The notes under the pieces: generated by a model
Database searches by the model: none
The model's input: the letters and a program-made list of their open reading frames with translations, nothing else
What the model was told of the DNA's origin: nothing
NCBI GenBank assembly: GCA_045591175.1
Contig: JAZNSI010000026.1
Span: 1 to 64,000 of the forward strand
Direction: 5' to 3'
Length of the DNA stretch: 64,000 bases
From: UBA11524 sp045591175
Lineage (GTDB): Bacteria > Bacillota > Clostridia > Christensenellales > Aristaeellaceae
Translations under genes and position numbers: made by a program
Shown: positions 15,966 to 23,818 of the stretch, piece by piece
Layout of the letters: the number at the start of each line of letters is the position of its first letter
Position numbering within the stretch: position 1 is the stretch's first letter

Positions 15966-17246
15966 TTATTTCCATGCAAGGTTGAGTTCCGTCCGCAGCG
16001 CACCCGCGAAATACAGCGAGCCCGCCGCAATGACGACGCCGTCCTCGCCTGCCAGGTCGAGGGCCATCCGGAGGCCCTCCGACAGGGACGCAGCCGCCGT
16101 CGCATGGCCGCCGCATGCATTCAGGTGGGATGCATATTCCACCGCAGGCATGGCCCTTGGCGTATCCGGGGTGACGGTTACAATGTCGCGGGCGATGTGC
16201 ACCATCTGGCCGAGCATTTCCGGTTGGAGCTTGTCCGCCAGCACGCCGGTCAGCAGCACGCGCCGCCTGTCGGCCAGGTATGCGTCCACGTACTGCACCA
16301 GCGCATCCACGCCCTGGGGGTTGTGCGCGCCGTCGATCAGCACATTGTTCTTCCACTCCAGCCGTGCAGGCCAGACGGTCTCCGCGAGGCCCTTGCGGAC
16401 GGCCTCCTCCGGGATGGCGTGCCCCTGTCGCCGCAGCTCCTCCACCAGCGCCAGCACCGTCATGACATTGCGCTGCTGGTACTGGCCGGGCAGGCCGATA
16501 CGCAGGTTCTGCCAGTTCTCGCCAAGCTGATAGCTCACGGTGGAGCCGTACATATCGCCCTCCGCATGGAGGATGGCGCTTTCGTTCAGCTGGGTCAGCG
16601 GCGCATGCTTCGCTGCCGCGGCCTCCGCGAACACGCGGCGGACGCTCTCCTGCGCGGGGTAGCACACCACCGGCACGTTCTGCTTGATGATGCCGGCCTT
16701 CTCGCCCGCGATCTCCTCCAGCGTGTCGCCGAGGAAGCCCATGTGATCCAGCCCGATGGCGGTAATGGCGCAGGCCTGCGGCTGGATGATATTCGTCGGG
16801 TCGAGCCGTCCGCCCATGCCGACTTCGATCACGGCGAAGTCGCAGTCCTCGCCGTCAAAGGCAGCCAGCGCGAGGGCCGTGCCCATCTCAAAGGGGGTGA
16901 CAAAATCGCCGGCGGCTTCCAGCGTTTTGGCCGCCTCCACCAGCGGATTGCCGTACTTGACCATCAGGTCATCCGTCAGCGGCACGCCGTTCAGGCGGAT
17001 GCGCTCCTGATAATGCTGCAAAAAGGGCGAGGTGTACAGGCCAACCTTGCAGCCCGCCGCCTTGAGGACGCTGGCCAGCATGGCGCAGGTGCTGCCCTTG
17101 CCGTTGGTGCCAGCCACGTGGATGTAGGGCGTTTTCATGGTCACGCCCATGTGTGCCAGAAGCGCCAGCACGTTGCGGTGACCATTCTTGCTGCCGGTCT
17201 GGTAGCTGCCGTGGATGGCGTCAATGACCTTCTGAGCCGTCAGCAT
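15966..17246 (-). CDS. folC: Bifunctional folylpolyglutamate synthase / dihydrofolate synthase
   Basis: Adds glutamate to dihydropteroate and then to reduced folates. 426 residues, normal length. The ATP loop reads VAGTNGKGSTCAML (about 43-56); the Mur-ligase-type centre includes VIEVGMGGRLDPTN and the C-terminal domain has DGAHNPQG. Acts in the cytoplasm. ATG 17246 follows GAGGAGGAA. The gene sits 12 bases after a small membrane-protein gene and 32 bases before a GNAT. With folD (57965-58822) the window holds two enzymes of one-carbon metabolism, but in different operons. Confidence 0.95.
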   Translation of the reverse strand: MLTAQKVIDAIHGSYQTGSKNGHRNVLALLAHMGVTMKTPYIHVAGTNGKGSTCAMLASVLKAAGCKVGLYTSPFLQHYQERIRLNGVPLTDDLMVKYGNPLVEAAKTLEAAGDFVTPFEMGTALALAAFDGEDCDFAVIEVGMGGRLDPTNIIQPQACAITAIGLDHMGFLGDTLEEIAGEKAGIIKQNVPVVCYPAQESVRRVFAEAAAAKHAPLTQLNESAILHAEGDMYGSTVSYQLGENWQNLRIGLPGQYQQRNVMTVLALVEELRRQGHAIPEEAVRKGLAETVWPARLEWKNNVLIDGAHNPQGVDALVQYVDAYLADRRRVLLTGVLADKLQPEMLGQMVHIARDIVTVTPDTPRAMPAVEYASHLNACGGHATAAASLSEGLRMALDLAGEDGVVIAAGSLYFAGALRTELNLAWK

Positions 17247-17258
17247 GGCAATTCCTCC

Positions 17259-17561
17259 TCAGTAACGGCTGCCAAAATAAACACAGCCCCACATCATCAA
17301 TACGAATAACACCAACCCTGTGGCAGACATCACCGCGCAGGCAACGCCATGGCGCTCCTTTCGGCGCCGGATGCCTCTGATCATCCCCCACAGACACCAC
17401 ACAGGCGACAGTAGAAGAGGCAGCACCAGAACCATTTCGCCTACTGTGCTGTCGCTGAGCGACGGATAGTGAATGGCAAGCGGCAATCCCCAGAACATGG
17501 TAAGGAGCAGCACAGGAATGTGGTGCAGCAAACTGATCAACCCATACACCAGATTAGTCAC
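17259..17561 (-). CDS. Small three-helix membrane protein of unknown function
   Basis: About 100 residues with three likely membrane segments (near 10-28, 42-60 and 74-95) separated by a basic loop RGIRRRKERHG. I recognise no family. No ATG fits. A GTG at 17570 directly abuts GAGGG, and the in-frame GTG at 17561 has 9-base spacing, so 17561 is preferred. The gene has a strong promoter of its own and is the first gene of the folC operon. Base composition looks lower in GC than folC. Confidence 0.6.
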   Translation of the reverse strand: MTNLVYGLISLLHHIPVLLLTMFWGLPLAIHYPSLSDSTVGEMVLVLPLLLSPVWCLWGMIRGIRRRKERHGVACAVMSATGLVLFVLMMWGCVYFGSRY

Positions 17562-17593
17562 GCCACTCACCCCTCGGGATTCTTAACCTGAAT

Positions 17594-17622
17594 ATTATAT
17601 CACAGCAGGAAGAATGTTGCAA
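17594..17622 (-). promoter_or_regulatory. SigA-type promoter of the folC-rsmHI-fumarase operon
   Basis: Minus strand: -35 TTGCAA (17617-17622), 17-base spacer, -10 TATAAT (17594-17599). The transcript start would be near 17587, about 25 bases before the small membrane-protein gene. Confidence 0.85.
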
Positions 17623-17642
17623 TCCCGGGTTTAGCCGGACAC

Positions 17643-17682
17643 AAAAAACAGGAAGACACTCGTATGGAGCATCCTCCTGTTT
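17643..17682 (-). terminator. Terminator of the exopolysaccharide operon
   Basis: AAAACAGGA and TCCTGTTTT form the base of a long hairpin whose inner arms (GGATGCTCC / GAGTGTCT) also pair partly; a T run follows on the minus strand. It lies directly after the wecB stop and closes the roughly 20-kb operon. Confidence 0.82.
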
Positions 17683-17689
17683 TTCATTG

Positions 17690-18784
17690 TCACTCGTTTT
17701 CCAGAATATCCGCGATGCGCTTGCAGGCAAAGCCGTCGCCGTAGGGGTTGCTGGCCTTGCTCATGCGCTCGTACTCCGCTTCATCGCACAGCAGGCGGGT
17801 GAACTCACGGTAGATGGTCTCCTCCTCCGTGCCCACCAGCTTGAGGGTGCCAGCGGCGATGCCTTCGGGGCGCTCGGTGGTGTCGCGCATGACCAGCACC
17901 GGCTTGCCCAGGGAGGGCGCTTCCTCCTGGATTCCGCCGGAATCCGTCAGGATCAGCGCGCTGCGAGCCATGAAATTGTGGAAATCCAGCACGTCCAGCG
18001 GCTCGATGATGTGGATGCGGTCATCATCCCCCAGGATCTCCGCAGCGGTCTGACGCACCTGCGGGTTCATGTGGATGGGATAAATCGCCTTCACGTCAGG
18101 ATGCTCGTCCATCACGCGGCGGATGGCACGGAACATGTGCTGCATCGGCTCGCCGAGGTTCTCGCGGCGGTGGGCGGTGATCAGGATCAGCCTGCTGCCC
18201 TTGGCCCACTCCAGCTCAGGGTGGGTGTAATCCTCCCGGACAGTGGTCTTCAACGCGTCGATGGCGGTGTTGCCGGTGACATAGATGTTCGCGGGATTCT
18301 TGCCTTCCCGCAGGAGATTCTCTTTGGAGGGCTCCGTGGGGGCGAAGTGGTAGCGGGCCACGATGCCCACCGCCTGGCGGTTGAACTCCTCCGGATAGGG
18401 GGAATAGATGTTGTAGGTGCGCAGACCCGCCTCCACATGGCCCACGGGGATCTGCATATAGAAGCAGGCCAGCGCGGTCACAAAGGTGGTGGAGGTATCG
18501 CCATGGACGAGCACGACGTCCGGCTTTTCCGTTTCCAGCACCGCACGGATGCGCTCCAGGATGTTCGTCGTCACGTCAAAGAGGGTCTGCTTTTCCTTCA
18601 TGATAGACAGATCGTACTGGGGCACGACCCCGAATGCCTGCAGCACCTGATCCAGCATCTGCCGGTGCTGACCGGTGACGCACACCACCGTTTCCAGGTT
18701 CTTGCGCGTCTTCAGCTCGTTCACCAGCGGACACATCTTGATTGCCTCAGGGCGGGTACCGAATACGAGCATGACTTTCTTCAT
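17690..18784 (-). CDS. wecB: Non-hydrolysing UDP-N-acetylglucosamine 2-epimerase
   Basis: Interconverts UDP-GlcNAc and UDP-ManNAc. 364 residues with the family start VFGTRPEAIKM, the active-site stretch GHVEAGLRTYN then PYPEEFNRQ, and the C-terminal TDSGGIQEEAPSLG. Cytoplasmic. Its start overlaps the preceding glycosyltransferase by 4 bases and it is the last gene of the long operon. This suggests that ManNAc, or a sugar made from it, is a building block of the polymer or of its anchor. A role in teichoic-acid linkage-unit supply is the main alternative. Confidence 0.93.
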   Translation of the reverse strand: MKKVMLVFGTRPEAIKMCPLVNELKTRKNLETVVCVTGQHRQMLDQVLQAFGVVPQYDLSIMKEKQTLFDVTTNILERIRAVLETEKPDVVLVHGDTSTTFVTALACFYMQIPVGHVEAGLRTYNIYSPYPEEFNRQAVGIVARYHFAPTEPSKENLLREGKNPANIYVTGNTAIDALKTTVREDYTHPELEWAKGSRLILITAHRRENLGEPMQHMFRAIRRVMDEHPDVKAIYPIHMNPQVRQTAAEILGDDDRIHIIEPLDVLDFHNFMARSALILTDSGGIQEEAPSLGKPVLVMRDTTERPEGIAAGTLKLVGTEEETIYREFTRLLCDEAEYERMSKASNPYGDGFACKRIADILENE

Positions 18785-20802
18785 GCCTGTTCCTCCTGAT
18801 TCTTCACTTGTTCAGTTGGTTCATCCTGTGCTGCCGGAGCCGCAGCCTCAGCTTCTGCCGCCGCTTCTGACGTTTCCGCAGCTGCAGCCGGTTCCGCGTC
18901 TTCTGCGGAAGCGTTTTCCTTCGGGCGAAAGGGGGCAGCTTCCTCCCCGCCTTCTGCGGATCCCTCCGCGTCACGAAAGGATGCCGTTTCCTCCGGGACT
19001 GGTTCAGCCTCAGCCACCGTTTCCGCAGGCGCTTCCGGGGCAGGCATTTGCGCCGTTGCAGCTCGTGCAGCTTCTTCTGCCCGCTTCGCCGCAGCCGCTT
19101 CAATGGCTTCATCCTGATACTTCTTCGTCACAGATACGCGGATATTGCCGTTGAGGATCGCACTGCCCATGTCGAAGTGGGTGTGATCGTCGGGCATTTC
19201 CTTGCTGTCCCGCTCGATCTCCACCAGGCGGACAGGGGGCTCCTCCTGCATCCGCTCCCGCCAGCCTGCCAACGCAAAGCTGGCCAGCAGGATCAGGAAG
19301 GGAAGCATGTTGTAATGATAGCGCACCTGGGTCTCCAGCAGCATATGGGCCAGCGCTGTGCCCAGGAAGAACAGGATGCACACCATCATCATCGGGTGAG
19401 GCGCCCGGGTCTTGCGCCAGGTGTCCAGCACCGCTATCAGGCACAGCAGGAGCAGCATCATGTAGGCCGTACGACCCACCGGCCGCCAGCTTTCAAACAT
19501 TTGAGACATTTCGGGTGTCAGCGTCCCCTGCTGACCGGTCCACAGAAGGTTCCAGTCAATGCCGAAGTCGTCGGTCTGCCACAAGTCGCGGAACTTGTAG
19601 ATCAGCAGATCCAGGGTGTTCTCCGGCTCCGCGGAGATTCGCTCCAGCGCCTTGTCCATGCAGGCCTTATGGGCCTCCGCCGCAGACCCCGTCGTTTCAT
19701 AGGCTGCGGTGAAGAAGTCCGCGTCCTCCTGATTCCACAAGCCCAGGGACTTCGAATTCACGCCGACCATCAGGTTGTAGCCCGAAGCGGACAGGCCTCC
19801 GACAGGCTCGTCCATGATGGTATCGGAAATCGTCTTGGTGATGATCGCGCCCGTGCCGAAGTAGAACACCAGCGTCAGCACCAGGCACAGGATGCCGCGG
19901 GAAACAGCATTCTGCATGCCGGAGCCGTCGTGCTTTTCGACGCCCTCCTTGCCCATGCCCAGCTGCACCGCCGCAAAGGCAGCGAGCAGGATCAGCGCCA
20001 TCGGGCGGATCGCGCCGGCCACCGCCAGCACGATGCCCAGCAGGCACAGGAGCGCCAGCATCCGGCCCGGCGCACGGACAAAGAGGCTGTTGTCCTTCCG
20101 GTCCAGCACGCTGAGCATGATGTCCGCCGCCAGCAGCAAGAGCAGCGTAAAGGCAGGCTCCGTGGCGACCATGTTGCTGTAGAAGATGTGAGAGGGCCAC
20201 AGGCTCGTCAGCACCGTGACGCACACCATGCCCAGCCTTCCATGCAGCCGGTAGCCGATATGCCCCGCCAGCACCACCGCCAGCATGCTGCACACCAGAT
20301 TGGCGTACAGCGCCGCATTCACCGATGCGCCGAAGATGCGGAACACCGGCAGCAGCACCATCATCGGGTAGCCGATGGTATGGGGATACAGCGCGATATA
20401 CCGCCGGTCCGCCGCGCCCTCCGGGGTCAGCAGCGTATCATTCAGCAAGTGATTCGCAATGCGATAGTAGGTCTCGAAGTCGCTCTCCGGCTCAATCGGA
20501 ATGGCGTGGATGACCCACAGTCTCAGCAGCAGACCCGCTGCGAAGGCTACCACACACATCCCCAGGCTCAGTGCCGTCTTGACGCCCTCCGGGAAATTCT
20601 GCCCCAGGCGGTTCCACAGCCGCACGCCGAAGAACAGCACCAGCGACAGTGCGGCCATGCTCAGCACCCAGCGGCCCTGGTTGAGGAATTCCCGTTCCGT
20701 GGCACGGGTCACATATTCCAATGAGGCGCTCAGCGCAAGTCCCAGGCACATGATCATCAGCGCCATGAAGATGTATTCAAACAAGCTCTTTTTGCGGGAC
20801 AT
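18781..20802 (-). CDS. GT39/GT83-like polytopic glycosyltransferase with Ala/Glu-rich tail
   Basis: 673 residues. The first ~520 contain about 11 membrane segments. The acidic first external loop has PIEPESDFETYYRIAN, as in PMT/ArnT-type (GT-C) enzymes that use lipid-linked sugar donors. Later loops carry VATEPAF, another conserved GT-C feature. The last ~130 residues form a low-complexity Ala/Glu/Pro tail on the cytoplasmic side, with no domain I recognise. An ATG at 20808 abuts a G-run; ATG 20802 has 6-base spacing and is preferred. It lies between the duplicated membrane protein and wecB. I infer that it decorates the polymer or transfers a sugar from a lipid carrier. Confidence 0.78.
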   Translation of the reverse strand: MSRKKSLFEYIFMALMIMCLGLALSASLEYVTRATEREFLNQGRWVLSMAALSLVLFFGVRLWNRLGQNFPEGVKTALSLGMCVVAFAAGLLLRLWVIHAIPIEPESDFETYYRIANHLLNDTLLTPEGAADRRYIALYPHTIGYPMMVLLPVFRIFGASVNAALYANLVCSMLAVVLAGHIGYRLHGRLGMVCVTVLTSLWPSHIFYSNMVATEPAFTLLLLLAADIMLSVLDRKDNSLFVRAPGRMLALLCLLGIVLAVAGAIRPMALILLAAFAAVQLGMGKEGVEKHDGSGMQNAVSRGILCLVLTLVFYFGTGAIITKTISDTIMDEPVGGLSASGYNLMVGVNSKSLGLWNQEDADFFTAAYETTGSAAEAHKACMDKALERISAEPENTLDLLIYKFRDLWQTDDFGIDWNLLWTGQQGTLTPEMSQMFESWRPVGRTAYMMLLLLCLIAVLDTWRKTRAPHPMMMVCILFFLGTALAHMLLETQVRYHYNMLPFLILLASFALAGWRERMQEEPPVRLVEIERDSKEMPDDHTHFDMGSAILNGNIRVSVTKKYQDEAIEAAAAKRAEEAARAATAQMPAPEAPAETVAEAEPVPEETASFRDAEGSAEGGEEAAPFRPKENASAEDAEPAAAAETSEAAAEAEAAAPAAQDEPTEQVKNQEEQA

Positions 20803-20832
20803 GCACATCCCCCCTTTCGTTCCTTGTTGCAG

Positions 20833-23799
20833 TTACTGCACTACTTCCCTACCCCGACCAAGCCGCTTGACCGCCGCCGTCAGCAGCGATACGATCAGCA
20901 GATCGTGGCAGAGCATGAATGCATACAGCTGTTTGTTATTGTCCGCAAAGCCGTTGCCGACCACCGACAGCGGGTACTGAAGCACACCAATGCACATCAG
21001 CGCCAGCAGCAGAACAGTCAGCAGCTTTGTCCGGCCGGAAACGCCGCGCTTGCACAGCAGCCACACGCCGCCCACGACGATCACACCGTAACCCAGCACA
21101 TAGTGCCAGAATGCCCGGCCCGCCGTCAGCGTGCGCAGATTGGCCCAGAGGGTCATCCGATATGGCCCGGCGGTCTCCGCGTAGGTTTCATCCGTGTAGG
21201 CCATGAAGCCCGCATGCAGCTCCACCGATTCCTTCGCCGCCTGATCCAGCATGATCAGCAGATCCTTCGGGTGACGCAGGTAGTAGCCCACCATCGTGAA
21301 GGTATCGACCTTGCTGTAGAGTTTCTCCTCGGCCTCTTTGGACATGGGCGCGTAGACATAGTCCGCATCCGCGTAGTAGGCATGCTTGCCGATGTCCGCC
21401 TTCATTTCCGGCGGAATGCCCAATTCAGCCATCGCCGCATCGGGATCCTCCGCGATCATCAGCGCACCGAAGAACACGCTCTGCCAGACGGTCTGCTTTT
21501 CGGACACGCCATCGTTCTTCTGGTAGATCCGCAGCGTATGCCAGCTCGTCCAGCCGCCCAGGAGCACCACCAGTAGCGCCATCGCCATGCAGCGCAGCAC
21601 GCCCTTGGGGTGATGATAGACCGCCAGCACCACCAGCAGAATGAGTCCCGCCGGCAGCGCCAGGGCCATCTGCGCCTTGCTGCCGCACAGGAAGCGCACG
21701 CTCACCGCCAGCAACACCAGCCAGCGAATGCGGCCCTTCCCGCCCCGGGGTATGACCGCCAGATGCAGCCCGCAGGCCAGCGTCATGAGCAGGCCCGTTG
21801 CCAGGGAGCCCTCGCCCAGGAGGGAGTTATACCATGCAATATAGTTTTCGCCCAGCAGCATCAGCGTCAGCAGCACCGCGGGCAACACCGTCAGCCGCCC
21901 CAGGAGGGGGTACAGATCCCGCAGAATGCTCAGCACACACAGCATGGTGACGAGCAGCATCACCAGCGCCAGCAGCTGCGTGGAGAAAGGCTGACCGGTC
22001 AGCAAGCTGTACAGCCTCACCAGCATGGAGGGATACAGCAGCGAATAAGTCGGATCAACGGAGGTCAGCCGCTCAGGATGGAAGGGCTCGCGGTAGCTGT
22101 ACCCCTCGATCACCTTCGTCGCCAGCTGGGAGGATGTGTCCGTCAGCTGCTCATCCAGCCAGTACAGGTCGATCTGCTCCATCATACGGCCGAAGTCGCC
22201 GTTGTTGACACCGCCGATGTGGCTCGGCGTCAGCAGCAGCCCGCCGATCAGCCCCAGCCAGACGATCGCCGTCACCGTCAGCAGCACGCCGCGGCTGATG
22301 GTGATCCGCTGCCACCAGCCTGCAGAAACAGCTGCCGCAGGCAGCGTTTCCGCTTCCGGCGAGAGGCAGGTCCCCTTCTCGCCCAGCCATGTAAACACCC
22401 TTTGAAGCGCCACCAAAGCGCCGCCAATGCCGTAGAACAGCATCGCCCAGCTCAGCAGCTGCACCGTGGCTTTGGCCTTTGCCAGATCAATGCCGCCCGT
22501 CAGCGCCAGGCCCAGCGGGACGTAGGCCGCCAGGCCGGCAGCCATCGCCAGCATGGCCAGCGGCAGCAGCTTGAGGCCGCTTTTGCGGCGGGCCGTCATC
22601 ATCAGCAGCACCGAAACCGCCGCAGCGAAGATCGCGCGGTTCACCAGCGCCGTCATGCCGCCCTGGCCAAAGGCAGTCTCCAGCAGCAGGTAAATGCCTG
22701 CATGCCCGTTGAGCATGCCGCCATCCGGCAGGGAGAGGTAGGTACTGTACGCATCCCGGAAGTAGATCGACCGGTCGGACAGCATCGCACGCATCAGCTC
22801 CGGCTGCCTCAGCAGCAGGCGGAAGCGGGCCCCCAGCGTCAGCTGCTGCAGGAAATCCGCATCTTCTGCGCGGGGATTGTGGACGAAGTTCTCCTCCGCC
22901 TCGTAGTAAGAGCGGCCGATATCCGCCGCAAAGGAGGCGTCCAGCCCCAGTTCCGCCAGGGCCGCCTCCGGATCCTCCGCGTTGGGCAGAATGCCCTGGA
23001 ACACCGCCAGATAATTCGCCGCGCCGGAATGTACATCCTTGTCCCGTTCAAAGCCGGTGGTAACATTCATCACCGCAAAGACCGCCATCAGGCCGGCCAG
23101 CAGCAGTTGCAGGCCGCGACCGTGCTCCCTTGTGCAGGTGTGATACACGCAGATGACGCCGCCCACGGCTGCCGCCGGGGCAAAGGCCATCATCCAGGGG
23201 GAAGAATTGATCATCAGCGCCGCCACGAGCATCACGCCCAGCGCGCCGACAATGCCGCAGCCCCTCGGCTTGCACAGCGTATGGATCAGGCAGCCCAGGA
23301 ACAGCATCGAAAATGCGATTGCCGCGCCCTCCACATACAGGCTGCACAGATAGCCGGTCATTGCCGGATGCAGCATGACCAGCGGGTATGCACCCATGGC
23401 CAGATACGCAGCCGTGTGGGAATGGCGGGCCAATCCGCTGACCGCCAGGTATGCGCCCAGCGCGATCATCCCTGCATAGACCACCACCAGCAGCCGGGTA
23501 GAGAAGGGCAACCCAAAGGGCTGGGTCAGCACCCGCACCAGCGCAGCCGGCCAGGCGATGCTGCGGACCTGTCCGGTCAGCATTACCCCCACATCATACC
23601 GCAAGTAGCCGTATTCACCGCTGCCGGAGCTGTTCTCCAACTCCGTCAGGCCCAGCGCTTCCATCACCGGAACATAAGCGTCCGTCTGCTGCGCCGTCAC
23701 AGCGGGAGAAACCAGCAGCACATATGCGATCGCCACGACGGTCAGCACCGCCGCAACGATCCCCAGTACCGCCCGGTCAAGGCGTTCCTTATCCTGCAT
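20833..23799 (-). CDS. Very large polytopic membrane protein with an internal tandem duplication
   Basis: 988 residues with roughly 20 membrane segments. The two halves are related. The motif A-E-D-P-E/D-A-A-L/M-A-E-L-G occurs at 274-285 and again 509 residues later at 783-794, followed each time by a DIG..YYxA stretch and a membrane-proximal RHP/RQP segment. The PFSTxLL motif is also found in both halves. A single unit of the same kind is the separate gene at 34031-35560, whose product is 509 residues long. No catalytic motif is recognised; GT-C-like transferase or polymer export are possible roles. ATG 23799 follows AAAGGAGGAA; the upstream extension to 23874 is within the previous gene. 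Function unknown. Confidence 0.8.
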   Translation of the reverse strand: MQDKERLDRAVLGIVAAVLTVVAIAYVLLVSPAVTAQQTDAYVPVMEALGLTELENSSGSGEYGYLRYDVGVMLTGQVRSIAWPAALVRVLTQPFGLPFSTRLLVVVYAGMIALGAYLAVSGLARHSHTAAYLAMGAYPLVMLHPAMTGYLCSLYVEGAAIAFSMLFLGCLIHTLCKPRGCGIVGALGVMLVAALMINSSPWMMAFAPAAAVGGVICVYHTCTREHGRGLQLLLAGLMAVFAVMNVTTGFERDKDVHSGAANYLAVFQGILPNAEDPEAALAELGLDASFAADIGRSYYEAEENFVHNPRAEDADFLQQLTLGARFRLLLRQPELMRAMLSDRSIYFRDAYSTYLSLPDGGMLNGHAGIYLLLETAFGQGGMTALVNRAIFAAAVSVLLMMTARRKSGLKLLPLAMLAMAAGLAAYVPLGLALTGGIDLAKAKATVQLLSWAMLFYGIGGALVALQRVFTWLGEKGTCLSPEAETLPAAAVSAGWWQRITISRGVLLTVTAIVWLGLIGGLLLTPSHIGGVNNGDFGRMMEQIDLYWLDEQLTDTSSQLATKVIEGYSYREPFHPERLTSVDPTYSLLYPSMLVRLYSLLTGQPFSTQLLALVMLLVTMLCVLSILRDLYPLLGRLTVLPAVLLTLMLLGENYIAWYNSLLGEGSLATGLLMTLACGLHLAVIPRGGKGRIRWLVLLAVSVRFLCGSKAQMALALPAGLILLVVLAVYHHPKGVLRCMAMALLVVLLGGWTSWHTLRIYQKNDGVSEKQTVWQSVFFGALMIAEDPDAAMAELGIPPEMKADIGKHAYYADADYVYAPMSKEAEEKLYSKVDTFTMVGYYLRHPKDLLIMLDQAAKESVELHAGFMAYTDETYAETAGPYRMTLWANLRTLTAGRAFWHYVLGYGVIVVGGVWLLCKRGVSGRTKLLTVLLLALMCIGVLQYPLSVVGNGFADNNKQLYAFMLCHDLLIVSLLTAAVKRLGRGREVVQ

Positions 23800-23818
23800 G
23801 GTTCCTCCTTTCTCCGCC

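Noticed and set aside
15934..16665. N-terminal extension of the GNAT gene
   Set aside because: Overlaps folC in another frame and reads as Arg/Gly-rich shadow sequence; ATG 15933 follows AAAGGAGGTGG.
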